A stretch of DNA of 64,000 bases, taken from positions 69,093,951 through 69,157,950 of the forward strand of contig JBOZIK010000001.1 of the NCBI GenBank assembly GCA_051453625.1. Direction: 5' to 3'. A program made the translations under genes and the position numbers. Shown here piece by piece: positions 11,321 to 22,945 of the stretch; position 1 is the stretch's first letter, and every line of letters starts with the position of its first letter. The notes beneath the pieces were generated by a model. That model saw only the letters and a list, made by a program, of their open reading frames with translations. It searched no databases and was not told the DNA's origin. The stretch is from Welwitschia mirabilis (lineage: Eukaryota > Gnetophyta > Gnetopsida > Welwitschiales).

Positions 11321-12244
11321 TAAATGATAGTGTCTTTTTCTTAATGATCCTTATCAGATTTTTGCTATAATATCTTTTCTTGACTTCAATTTTTTATTCT
11401 CACCCACTTCATTATAATAAGTGATAGGTATTTAAAGGATTTCATCAAAGACTTAAGAGTTCTTGATGATCATGTTTGAACTCCTTAGCTAGCTTCATAA
11501 TGTATTTGATGATCCTTAATAAGAGCTCAAGAGTTCTAGATAATCCTTATCAAACTCCACTATTGTGGAGAGTGAGGACCATTTAAATATAAAATCCTTT
11601 TCTTAAGCATTTCACTTAAAATTTTTCTTAATGACTGCTCCTAATTACAGGTTAATGAATGACATTCTTCCACATCATCCAATTCATGTCAGCATCCACA
11701 TTGTCCATTTCACATTAACAAACTTTCTTAGTATTTATTTTACCATAGTGTCATTGTATTTTCTAGCATCATTAGCATTCAAAATAATTTTAGTTTTGAC
11801 TATTTTATTTTTGATAAAACTTTTTATTTTACTTCTCATATGTGTAAATTTAATGTAGCAATAAGTATTAGTTTTTACCTATTTTAAATGGGAAATAGAT
11901 TAGTAATTCTACTTTTATCCTTGCATTTTACTTTGTCATGCTTGTGTGCTTTTTTATATTCAAGTTCTAGAATTATGGTGGAATACCTTTATGAAAAAAT
12001 CTTAGGTATGTCTAATATCTTATTTTCAGCATCTAAGAGAATGCTAAATTTAACATGGAGGAGATTAAAGTAGAATTCAATTTTACCACAAATTTTTATA
12101 GTAGTGAAAGTGTAGCATCAAATTTGTGAAAAATACTCCATGAAAATAGTTTTTATATTTTTTTATTTTTACTAGCAAGTTATTTTTCAAATGCTATTAC
12201 TTGAGACATTATTCTTTAAAATGTATTTTTCAATGATCTAATTT
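11321..12244. other. Element spacer, no gene recognised
   Basis: AT-rich sequence between the tandem array and the 3' sense ORF. Hydrophobic open frames of 75 and 61 codons (11631-11858 and 11888-12073) have no recognisable motif and lie in T-rich DNA, where such frames arise easily. Confidence 0.5.
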
Positions 12245-14882
12245 TAACAATTATAAAAAGATTAATAGAATGTAAGATTACCTCTTTATTAAATTTCATA
12301 CATGTGCTTTTAGACCCCTACTTAATCAAGTGTAAACAGAAGATTATTAAGCTGGGGTGATATGAATGGATTACTGTGAATAACAAATTCTTCTTAAAAT
12401 CTATTTATGAGTTTTATAAGAATGTGAGATTAAAGGACATAAAAGATGTATTGCAAATAATAGTAAAAGATAAAAGAATATTGATTACTCAAGAAAATAT
12501 CACAGAAATGTTTTACTTACCACACAAAAGGAAAATCTATTGGTAACACTAATAGAAAAGAAGATACAAATTTAAACACGAGTCTTCTATGAAGGGTGGT
12601 AGTATAAGAAAGAAACTTAGTAGACAAAGATACAAAACTAGAATTCTTTATGATCTCAAAAACTATGATCAATAATTTGTTATCTATTCTTTATAAATAA
12701 AAAGGTATCACATTATCTGACCTATAATGCTAGCACCAGTAAAGGATAAGTTGAATAAAATAAATGTAAATATTATAAAAGGAATTTTTTAAGGTTTGGC
12801 AAGACATATTACAAAATTTAATAAAGTTAAAATTGGAGCTTTAGGCATAGTAGGGCTAGGATTTCCCTTTTTGATAGCTCAAATATTAGGCAAAAATAGA
12901 GTTCTAATCCTACCAAATAATTCCTATGTTGATTTAGCTATTTAGAGTTTATTTGGAGTTAAGGAACTACTTCTCATAAGAATCACGGAACACAAGGCCA
13001 CTTAGCTAGACTAGGGAGAATCCTCTTTTACTATCTAAAGTCTACCTTCATTGCCATTCCTCCTCAAGCATGCCTTAAAATCTAACCTAATTCACATTTG
13101 AAGAACTCTTACCCTCTCATCTGCTTTAGTTTAGTTAGTTCTTCAAAGCACTAGAAGAAGAAAAGGGGGATAGTCTTTGTAATGCTTTGAATTTAGTCAA
13201 AATGGAAATTTAAACTTGTCTTGGTAGAAAAGATTAGGAACTTAAGAATTGAGAATCAATTATTGAAATAAAAATTAGACCAAAAAAGGAAAAATAATAA
13301 GAAGTTACATCAGGAAATCACTAACAAGGAGGAAAATATTTAACTCTTTGATTCCTTCAAATATTTAATTAGAAAGTTACAAAGGGCTTATGAATGCATT
13401 GCTAAACTAGAGATTACTACCCAAGATAAGGAAGAATTAGAGAATCTTATAAGAAAAAGAATAGACATGTTGGTATTCTTATTATATAATTTGGATTCAA
13501 GCAAGAAATATGATGCTAAATATATAGAGCATTAACAAAAATTTATTACATTCATGCATAATAAAGGGCCTCTACTTCTAAATAGGGAATATTTAAATAA
13601 AGTATACACAGACATGTAGAGGATGAATAAAACATTTATAAAAATTCATGTAAATACTCAAGAATATAGACATAAAAGGCATGAGGCCCAGAATTCTTTA
13701 GGATACTATCACTCCCTTATGGGAACAAATAAGAAAGTCATGAATCAATTGATGAAAGAAAATAAGGCTCTCAAGAATAGGATGGGAGAAGCAAGATATT
13801 CTAGTTAACCTCTCTAAGATTCCCTAATAAAACATCTATTTTCATAAATAAAAGAAGAAATTAGAAGAGTAGTAAGTTCAATGTAGATAATCCCTTTGAC
13901 TTCTTTAACTCTTGACTGGTAAGATGAAAATTAAAATAAAGTAAAGTATCATAAATGCCTTGAAGGAATCTCATGTAGAGTTGAAGAAGGATCTCAAAAT
14001 AATATACCTTAAATCTATCCAAATCATCATTCATAATTTATAAAAAGAGAATATGAGATTACTACTTGAGCTCTCCTTTAATGGAGGTAAAGTTAGGTGA
14101 AATAATTAGATTTACGCATGAATAATTGATAATGCCTCGTAGACTTGACTACTACCCCTAGAAACTATATGATTTCATTGATATATTTGAAAAACATTTA
14201 GAGAGTATTATTTAAAAAATTCTTAGGGGTGATGAAATTGAGTGGAATTTTTGACAATTGTAAAAGAGATGTCAAATGATTAAGAATTGAAATTGTATAT
14301 AAAGGAGATGAGTTTCTACTTAGTAATATAAAAATTTTATAAACGATACAAAAATAAAATTTTATAGGATATTAGAAGTATGTGATTCAGATATAAACGT
14401 TTTTGTAGTCTCCTCTTAGAATCTTCTTAGAGATAGAATTTTGCAGAACATGACTATGCTAAGAGAAACTTTTATGGACATTTTTGTGAAATTAGAAAAT
14501 AAGGATTCTTCAAAAATGCACATAGTTTCGATAGGATAAACCTCAATAATGGGACTATAATTTGAGATAGCTCTAAATTTAGAATGTGCACCTCAAAATC
14601 CTAGAGAAAAGATCCCACTAGCTTCCAAAACAAAGAGAGAAGAGGTAAAGAAACTAAATGCTCCTTCATGAGGTAGAGGCAGGGGTAGAAGAGTAGCCAC
14701 TCTAGAGGAGACAAACATGAAGACCATAGACTTAAATAATCCTACTTTGTAGGATGAATGGAGGAGGATTTTGACAACCTTTAAATATGAAAAAAAAATC
14801 TATTTAATTAGTAAAGAAATTAGTGGAATTGGATTCCAGTGAAGAGCACCCTTTTATTATCAAAAAGAAAAAAGTAAAATGA
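12245..14882 (+). pseudogene. Extra 3' ORF of the gypsy element, decayed
   Basis: A long coding remnant between pol and the 3' LTR, of unknown function; such extra ORFs are known from Athila (env-like position) and Tat elements. The N-terminal part (about 12245-13010) reads as plant retroelement protein with blocks such as YEFYKNVRLKDIKDVLQ, ENITEMFYLP, KRYHII and FPFLIAQIL. The middle (about 13200-13808) is rich in Lys, Glu and Leu and looks coiled-coil; 13623-13808 stays open for 61 codons. The end has GRGRGRRVATLEETN (about 14665-14715), a basic Arg-Gly tract, and closes with DSSEEHPFIIKKKKVK and a TGA at 14880-14882. Many stops interrupt it. No transmembrane pattern supporting an envelope protein was seen. 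Confidence 0.55.
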
Positions 14883-14961
14883 TGAATATCTCTTTCTCTC
14901 TATCTATCTCTCTCTTTTGTACATATATTTATTTGTTAAGGGACTAACAAAACCTTGATCT

Positions 14962-14970
14962 TAGGGGAAC
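14962..14970 (+). other. Polypurine tract of the gypsy element
   Basis: TAGGGGAAC directly abuts the 3' LTR start at 14971. Purine-rich, with GGGG, it is in the position where plus-strand DNA synthesis is primed. Confidence 0.65.
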
Positions 14971-16644
14971 TAATGATGACTAATTTTGATATAAATTCTA
15001 CTTATTAATGAAATGNNNNNNNNNNNNNNNNNNNNNNNNNNNNNNNNNNNNNNNNNNNNNNNNNNNNNNNNNNNNNNNNNNNNNNNNNNNNNNNNNNNNN
15101 NNNNNNNNNNNNNNNNNNNNNNNNNNNNNNNNNNNNNNNNNNNNNNNNNNNNNNNNNNNNNNNNNNNNNNNNNNNNNNNNNNNNNNNNNNNNNNNNNNNN
15201 NNNNNNNNNNNNNNNNNNNNNNNNNNNNNNNNNNNNNNNNNNNNNNNNNNNNNNNNNNNNNNNNNNNNNNNNNNNNNNNNNNNNNNNNNNNNNNNNNNNN
15301 NNNNNNNNNNNNNNNNNNNNNNNNNNNNNNNNNNNNNNNNNNNNNNNNNNNNNNNNNNNNNNNNNNNNNNNNNNNNNNNNNNNNNNNNNNNNNNNNNNNN
15401 NNNNNNNNNNNNNNNNNNNNNNNNNNNNNNNNNNNNNNNNNNNNNNNNNNNNNNNNNNNNNNNNNNNNNNNNNNNNNNNNNNNNNNNNNNNNNNNNNNNN
15501 NNNNNNNNNNNNNNNNNNNNNNNNNNNNNNNNNNNNNNNNNNNNNNNNNNNNNNNNNNNNNNNNNNNNNNNNNNNNNNNNNNNNNNNNNNNNNNNNNNNN
15601 NNNNNNNNNNNNNNNNNNNNNNNNNNNNNNNNNNNNNNNNNNNNNNNNNNNNNNNNNNNNNNNNNNNNNNNNNNNNNNNNNNNNNNNNNNNNNNNNNNNN
15701 NNNNNNNNNNNNNNNNNNNNNNNNNNNNNNNNNNNNNNNNNNNNNNNNNNNNNNNNNNNNNNNNNNNNNNNNNNNNNNNNNNNNNNNNNNNNNNNNNNNN
15801 NNNNNNNNNNNNNNNNNNNNNNNNNNNNNNNNNNNNNNNNNNNNNNNNNNNNNNNNNNNNNTAGGTTAGTATATTTTCAAAATGCCATTTGGCATAAAGA
15901 AGAAAGAGAAGGATAAGGTGATGAAAATGTAGTAACAACCTCAATCATGAACCTCTTCCTAAGGAGCAAAGAAAAGAAATGAAAAAAGAAAAATCGGTAT
16001 AAAGAATAAATAACCATTAAATATGGTAATCTTTTTAGCAAAATGTTCTAGGAATAGGCTCAATGAGAACATTAATAGGGATGCTCCACCTATCTTGTAA
16101 AGGACATAGTAGCATCTCTAATACTCCAAGTATTACTTGCAAAGAAAAACACAAGCTCACTAATACATCTTCATGTAATAATTTTGTATTTCAATATAAA
16201 GTTAAAAGCTAATGTTTTGAGTATCATTTTATGCATGTTATATTACTTGAAAAAGTAATATTATTTCTATTTGCTCCTATTTAGGTAGCTGAAAATAAAC
16301 TAAGATAATTAAAAGTACTTAGAAATAAGTGTTATCCAGCATCTTATTTAACCTTTACCATGTTTTTCTACTTTCTTTATCCTCCTCTAATGTAATATAT
16401 GTACATAATAAACTTTATCAGTAATAAACTAACTTGACTAGTTCTTATGGTATTATCATGATGATGCATTTGGGACTAAGAGGTTAAATTTCAACTAGCT
16501 CTTCAGTAAATCTTTGGTTATTTTTATTTAATGATGTAAGCTTATTTTAGGTTAATAATATCGTAGTTTCTACTTTTTTTTGGCATTATTTTCTATTATT
16601 TTCTAATGTTTTCTGTATTTATTTTACCACATAAGCACCTATCA
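14971..16644 (+). repeat. 3' LTR of the gypsy element, with 846-N gap
   Basis: Begins TAATGATGAC (TG to TA by transition) and ends CTATCA, followed by TTCTT. Bases 14971-15015 align to 2037-2081 and 15862-16644 to 2186-3003. The corresponding missing piece in the 5' LTR is only 104 bp, so the 846 Ns are either an overestimate or hide an insertion. Confidence 0.87.
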
Positions 16645-16649
16645 TTCTT
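16645..16649. repeat. Target-site duplication TTCTT, right copy
   Basis: Identical to 2032-2036 and directly after the CA end of the 3' LTR. Confidence 0.85.
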
Positions 16650-19600
16650 CATCATAACAAGTACATAAACATTATAAATAATAAATTAATTTATAATATT
16701 ATATAAAGAGCCTTTAAAAATATATTTATTTGGTAAAATTAAAGGGTCTAAAATATGAAACTCTAATATAAATAGTTACATAAAAGAAGAATACATGAAT
16801 TTTTTACACAAAACCATATCAAGAATTAGGAATAAAGATATAAAAAAATTTAAAATAGGTAAAAATTAAATGATAAATAATATTATTAGAAAAACTAAAA
16901 TTAAGATTTTATTATGTCTATGGGACCTATCAAATAGGATTAATACATATGTTAATAATATCTAAAATAGGTTCAATGATATGTTCTAAAGGAAGTGAAA
17001 TAGATTATATAATGTGGACACTTTATTTATTTATTTACATCTTAGAAAACTATTTAGAGGGGAATTAAGGAAAGCATCTTTTCATATTTAATAAATTCAA
17101 GAAATAAATTTTATAATTATAGGATTCTCAAAGGTTTGTCTCTATTCAAATGTGATGAGAGCTAATATGTAACTTACTGATTAGTCCTTTAACCCTAGTT
17201 GTTGTTTTTATACTCAAAAAATTTTAATGTTGGTCAAAGTTCTTTTTATGAATATGTTTAAGGTAAAATTTGTTTTGGCCCTCTATGTTTCATCCAAACT
17301 TATAAAGCACTTTACTTTTAAACATGTGATGAATGTTCTTTATATCATACTATAAATCCTTTAACTTAATGTTTGATTATTTTTGTTATTTTATTCTATA
17401 AAATAACCCTTTATCTTAGTTAGCTTTCAATACTACTTTTAAAAATTTCATAACTAGTTCCTTCATCATNNNNNNNNNNNNNNNNNNNNNNNNNNNNNNN
17501 NNNNNNNNNNNNNNNNNNNNNNNNNNNNNNNNNNNNNNNNNNNNNNNNNNNNNNNNNNNNNNNNNNNNNNNNNNNNNNNNNNNNNNNNNNNNNNNNNNNN
17601 NNNNNNNNNNNNNNNNNNNNNNNNNNNNNNNNNNNNNNNNNNNNNNNNNNNNNNNNNNNNNNNNNNNNNNNNNNNNNNNNNNNNNNNNNNNNNNNNNNNN
17701 NNNNNNNNNNNNNNNNNNNNNNNNNNNNNNNNNNNNNNNNNNNNNNNNNNNNNNNNNNNNNNNNNNNNNNNNNNNNNNNNNNNNNNNNNNNNNNNNNNNN
17801 NNNNNNNNNNNNNNNNNNNNNNNNNNNNNNNNNNNNNNNNNNNNNNNNNNNNNNNNNNNNNNNNNNNNNNNNNNNNNNNNNNNNNNNNNNNNNNNNNNNN
17901 NNNNNNNNNNNNNNNNNNNNNNNNNNATCATTTTCAATTTAAAAGCATTAAACTAATAAATAACTCTATCTTTGAGGGAGAGTCATTTTCATTTAGTAAA
18001 ATGATAGGATATGAGATTTGGAAATTAACTTAAAATTCATAAGTCTAGAAAATTATTTTAAAATATTTAAATTTTTTTGGGTACATAAAAGTTATATAAG
18101 AAACTCAACAAGAAACAGAAAAAAGGGTATTGTATTAAGATTTAAAATTTAAAGAAGAATGTAGCAGGTTAGGGATTATGGTATCTAGCACTTATTTCTT
18201 ATTATAGACATCCTTAGCAATTCTTCCTTTAAAATATATCATAAATAGTAAAGAAAAGTACTAGAAATAAAACATCATATTGATTTGAAAACTCTGATAG
18301 CATTTTATATTATCTTATTTCACACATAATATACTTCATAGGGAGATTCAACAAACATATTGAACATGCATAAATGTTTAGACATGAACAAAAACATGTG
18401 TATGGAAGGTATACAATTATTATGAGTGATTTCATTAAAGATTCTAAAAATTAATCCTCCTTTCAAATTTAAGATATCCTAATACAATTTACTCTATTTT
18501 GAGTTTCTTTAATTAGTTATCATATGGGATTATTCATATTTAAACATTGTATAAATTTTTATGAAGATGATTTATTTTAATTTAATTTATCATTTGTTTA
18601 TAATATTCCTTTAAAAAAAATTTTGTTGAAGATATAGCAAGATCTTATTATTAAAATCTTAAAATTCATCAATTTTATTATTAAAATAATAAAGTGATGC
18701 ATAATCATGAGAAAATTATGCTTTACCTTTAAATCTTCTTAGATTACATGAAATTATAAAATTATAATGAATATATAGAAATGAATCTTAAAAGATTAAC
18801 TATTAAAAAAATTTATAATTTTTATTATTAAGCAAATTACATAATTATGCATTACTAAAATATAGTTCTATGGTATACGACTTGGACTAGTGATTTCTAT
18901 TCATGTTTTCAAAAGTGTTCTTGCACATGGAACTTAACATCTTAATTATGAATCATAAGTGAAAACGTAACATTTAGTGGGTAGCTTATAAGTGGAACAG
19001 AATTATCCATGGATCTTAATCTAGTTAATAAGCTATGGTTTCCTTCTAATTAGCTTCTTAAAAAATTAAGAAAAGTTAATTTATATCAATAATTAATGGA
19101 TATAACTCACTTAAATTTCAAACTTAGAATATGAACTACAAAAAATGCTTGACAACTTTTGTTAATATTTAAGAATAAAACATAATGTATATAAAACTAA
19201 AATCATAAGGTGTGGAATAATTAATAATGAGTATAATTTTGCTATAGGAAATGAGTATTTAGATGTGATTTCTTCTTATAAATACCTTATCTTAAAATGC
19301 TCATGAAATTATGGATAGTATAACATAGTTCTAAAAGAGTTAGAAATGCAATGAAATTCTTAATTTTATTGAAAATAAAATCTAAGAAAGAATCTATTCT
19401 AGTTTGTAAAATTTAAAACCAAATCTATCATGCTATATTTAATTATTTCTTCTTTAGGAGTATGTTGCTTTGTATTCAAATATATATTAAAGGTATTTTT
19501 TTAAAGGAAATTCAAAGTAAAAAATTAAATAAATATGATATTACACTGGTTAAATTATAATGATGTCCTTAGTAGTTGTACTTATTTTCTAGTTTATAAC

Positions 19601-20600
19601 ATACACTTATAATGTTTCTATATTCATAATGGATGAATATTTAAAAAGAGTGATGTTAACCTAAGATAAAGGATGGTTTTATATTTTTTTCAGTAGGTTA
19701 ATAAATGAAATATTCAAAATCATATTTTCTATTTTGATCTTAAAACATTTCATGAGATTGTAAATGTAAGAACAGTGAAGAAAGAAAACATGTCTACCTA
19801 AAAAATAATAGAAGAGTTTCAATATAAATCTAAACACTTAGTAACTACAAGTCCTTAACATTTTTAATGCATAACTACTAGAGTAAGAATGAAGTCTTTT
19901 TATTTTATATTTAAAAGGGAAAATGTCTTGAGATGCCTTAAAAGAAATAGAGTTGGAATTATGTAATTGAAACATGATTGAAGATGAATAATTGATTTCT
20001 TAATAATCTATTATATTTGGTAACATAAGAAATATTTGAAACATTATAGCTAATAACATAATTGATTTAATTTATTTCAAAATTTACCAATGAAGCTTGA
20101 TAATATTCTTGAGTATGTTATTAAATCTTATTACATTTAAATTTCAACTATTGACTAGATCATTATGATCTATAAACATGATAAAATTTTAGTTTTAATT
20201 ATTAAGTGATTATAATAGAATGCATCTATTTTAGATTTAACTTTATTATATCTACTTAATGTTTTATTTTTTGGGATTATTTTTCATATTAATATTTCTA
20301 ATAAGAACCTAAGTGAAGTATTTATGAGAAAATAACAGTATCCTCTTAGCAATCTCTTTATAAACTTTTAGTTATAATTTAAAAAGAGTTGAAGTAATGT
20401 GATGCATTCTAATGTTATGGTTATGTCTATAATATTAAAATGATTCATGCTTCTTAGACTTAAGATTAATGAGAAATATGTTTAAAATTTTCTATGATTC
20501 ATAATGATATATGTAATATTAATATGGGATATGAAATTAAATAGCAAAAGCATTAATACAAATAAGAGAGTTGTCTATTATAGTAAAAGAATAATAAGAA
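16650..20600. other. AT-rich repeat-like DNA, no gene recognised
   Basis: No domain or element end could be supported. A 457-N gap lies at 17470-17926. Short readable runs in several frames (for example around 19190-19420) are too weak to assign. The density of TAA/TAG codons matches the neighbouring decayed retroelements, so the stretch is probably degraded transposon DNA, perhaps the 5' part of the copia element that follows. Confidence 0.4.
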
Positions 20601-22945
20601 GATGAAAATTTTAGCATTGTTCATTTCTAATATGAAAAGGTTATTAAGTTAATTCCTTATTATGTCATTTCAACTAAGAGATTATAGCAAAGTCTACTAG
20701 AAAACCATTTAAGCGAAGTGCTTTAAAGCCAGTAAGAAAGTTGCAAATTATTCACATAGACGTCTATGGTCTTATTCTTGTTACAACTCTATGTCAAAGT
20801 TATTATGTAATCATTTTCATTGATGATTTTACAAAAATAACATGGTTTGAATTTATTAAATAAAAATCACTTTTTTTTTAGCTTTTAAATAGTTAAAAGA
20901 AATGGTAAAAGTAGAGTCTAAATGTAGAGTAAGTACTCTTCATAGTAGCAGTGTAGTGAATTTACTTTGAGTAAAGTTAAATAATTTTTACAAGAGAATG
21001 GTATTCATTAATAATTGAAAATTATAGGTCTAGCTTAACAAAATGCATGAGTTACACATAAATGAACTATATAAGAGTTTCATTACTGTAATAAAATATC
21101 CTATCCTATCTTCAAAATGAAATTCATATAGACATGAAATGTTTAAATACAATTATACATTCAAATAATTTTAGATTCTCTCCCTTTAATAATGGCATGG
21201 TATCCAATTTGATGTAGCCATTTTAAAATTTTTGGTTCTACTTGTTTTGCACATGTTATTCCTAAGCATCATATAAAACGATGCATGCATAATTAAAGGA
21301 GTTTCTTTTTTAAATATCCTCCTAATTAGAAAAGTTAGAAAGTTTTTTTCCCCTCTCAATGAACTATGATCATCTTTTAAAATGTTATCTTTACTAAAAT
21401 AGAGGATGAATTAATAAATTTGAATATTATAGAAGATGTTGTAATGTTGTTAGTATAATGATTAGTTGCATGAACTCAAGCTTATTCAAATTTGACAGGA
21501 ATAATATAAGGAGAAGATTATTCAAATTATTAGATTTTATGATGATGATAATTGTTGTACCATTACTTTCATAATAATTTTTAATTTTTCATAATAATGG
21601 AAGGATTTCTAGCCCATCTTTACAATCTTTTTCTACTTTTTCTTAAACTCGAAGCTTTTCATTAAGCTTTAGAGATTCCACCTTTGAGGATGATGAAACT
21701 TCAAGTGAATATTTAGTTGTTTCTTAATAAGAAGTAGAGAATTCCAATATATCCTTCAACAGATAAAACCAAATGAAAGATACAAAATATATACATGTAG
21801 TGCATATAGGATAATAATGTAATAAGTAATATTTGCTAAGATAGAATCTATAGAAATTCATCTTGCTATAAATGATAAACCTCTTATATTAAAACCACTT
21901 AAGATGCTAAATGAGTACATACAATGTAGGTTGTAAATATAGCTATAATAAAGAATGGAATTTGAGAGCTTGTTAATCCACATTTTGAAAGAAAAGTAGT
22001 TCCAAACACATGGATGTTCCCACAAAAAAAAAAAAAAAAAAGAACTCTTAATAGATTTAAGAAATGACTTTTAGTTCAAGAATTTGTATACAATCATGAA
22101 ATTGGATATAAGTATTTTTTACACCTATAGCTAAGTAACCTTCAATAAAGACTCCTATTTCTATAGCTACATGATAAATTTAATTGCTACATTAATGATA
22201 TGTTAAAAACACTTTTTTAAATGATGATCTTAAGGAGAGATTTTCATGGCATGAATTAAAGGATTTAAAGTAAAATATCAAAGAAATAAGATTTTCAGAA
22301 TAAAAAAATCTCTATACGATCTATAGTAAGCACCATTTTACTAGTATCATAAGTCATTCAACAAACTAAAAAATTTTGTTTTGAAATATTTGTTGAGATA
22401 GAACCTATAGAAATTCATCTTGCTCAGAAGGATAATCCTATTATGTTAAAGCCATTCAAGATGCTAGATAAGTACATGCGATGTAGGATGCATATGAAGC
22501 TACAATAAAGAATGAAACTTAAGAGCTTATTGATTCAAATTTAATAATAAAAGTAGTATCAAATAAATTGATATTCAAAAAAAAAGAAAATTAAATTATA
22601 TGGAACTCTTTATAGACTTAAGAAACAACTTTTTAATTAAAATACTTTCATAATATCACGAAATTAAATATAAGAAATGTTTTACACCTATAGATAAATG
22701 GCCTTTAATAAATACTCTTATTTCTATAGTGATTTGATAAAGTTTATTATTAAATTAGTGATTTGTTAAAAATTATTTTTAAAATTATGGTCTTGAGGAG
22801 GAGATTTTCATGGTACAAATTAAATCATTTAAAGTTAAAGATCAAGAACATAAGATTTCAAAACTAAAGAAATCTCTATTTGATCTATAGTAAGCACAAT
22901 GTGCCTAACACCATAAGTTTTTCTATAAAATAAAACATTTTGATA
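20600..22945 (+). pseudogene. Ty1/copia pol fragment: integrase and RT, with internal duplication
   Basis: Remnant of a copia polyprotein, integrase before RT as in copia. Integrase: TRKPFKRSALK, then IIHIDVYG with the catalytic Asp (about 20755) and YVIIFIDDFTKITWFEF (about 20790-20860). Further down, traces of the C-terminal region include KIFGSTCFAHVIPKHHIKR-like codons (about 21210-21280). RT: KNGIXELVNPHFERKVVP near 21950-22010, then DLKEEIFMA, IKKSLYDL and YHKSFNKL near 22230-22370. From 21829 the RT segment is duplicated in tandem. Stops are everywhere. LTRs were not found, so the element is truncated or too decayed to delimit. Confidence 0.75.
21829..22945 (+). repeat. 557-bp tandem duplication within copia RT
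   Basis: Bases 21829-22385 and 22386-22945 align end to end: both start ATATTTGCT/GTTGAGATAGA-like, share CTATAGAAATTCATCTTGCT, and share GATCTATAGTAAGCAC near the end. The two copies differ at many sites and carry independent stops, so the duplication is old. An A18 run (22024-22041) occurs only in the first copy. Confidence 0.85.

Larger units (their letters stand above)
2037..16644 (+). mobile_element. Ty3/gypsy LTR retrotransposon, Tat/Athila type, 14.6 kb, decayed
   Basis: A complete but dead element flanked by TTCTT. In order it shows a 5' LTR (2037-3003), a tRNA-Asp-like primer site, gag, protease, RT, RNase H, integrase, an antisense ORF, a tandem array, a long sense ORF, a polypurine tract and the 3' LTR (14971-16644). 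The order protease-RT-RNase H-integrase is the gypsy order. Extra ORFs and tandem repeats between pol and the 3' LTR, the tRNA-Asp-type primer and the length over 12 kb are known traits of the Tat/Athila group. The two LTRs differ at many positions, mostly transitions, so the insertion is old. Three N gaps (7768-7867, 8612-9230, 15016-15861) interrupt it. Assignment to Tat rather than Athila is inference. Confidence 0.9.

Noticed and set aside
14970-15944. Open frames of 283-324 codons
   Set aside because: Almost entirely Ns inside the 3' LTR.
19190-19420. Possible LINE reverse-transcriptase C-terminal similarity (a YKYL-like run)
   Set aside because: Only a short, low-complexity match with no RT core around it.
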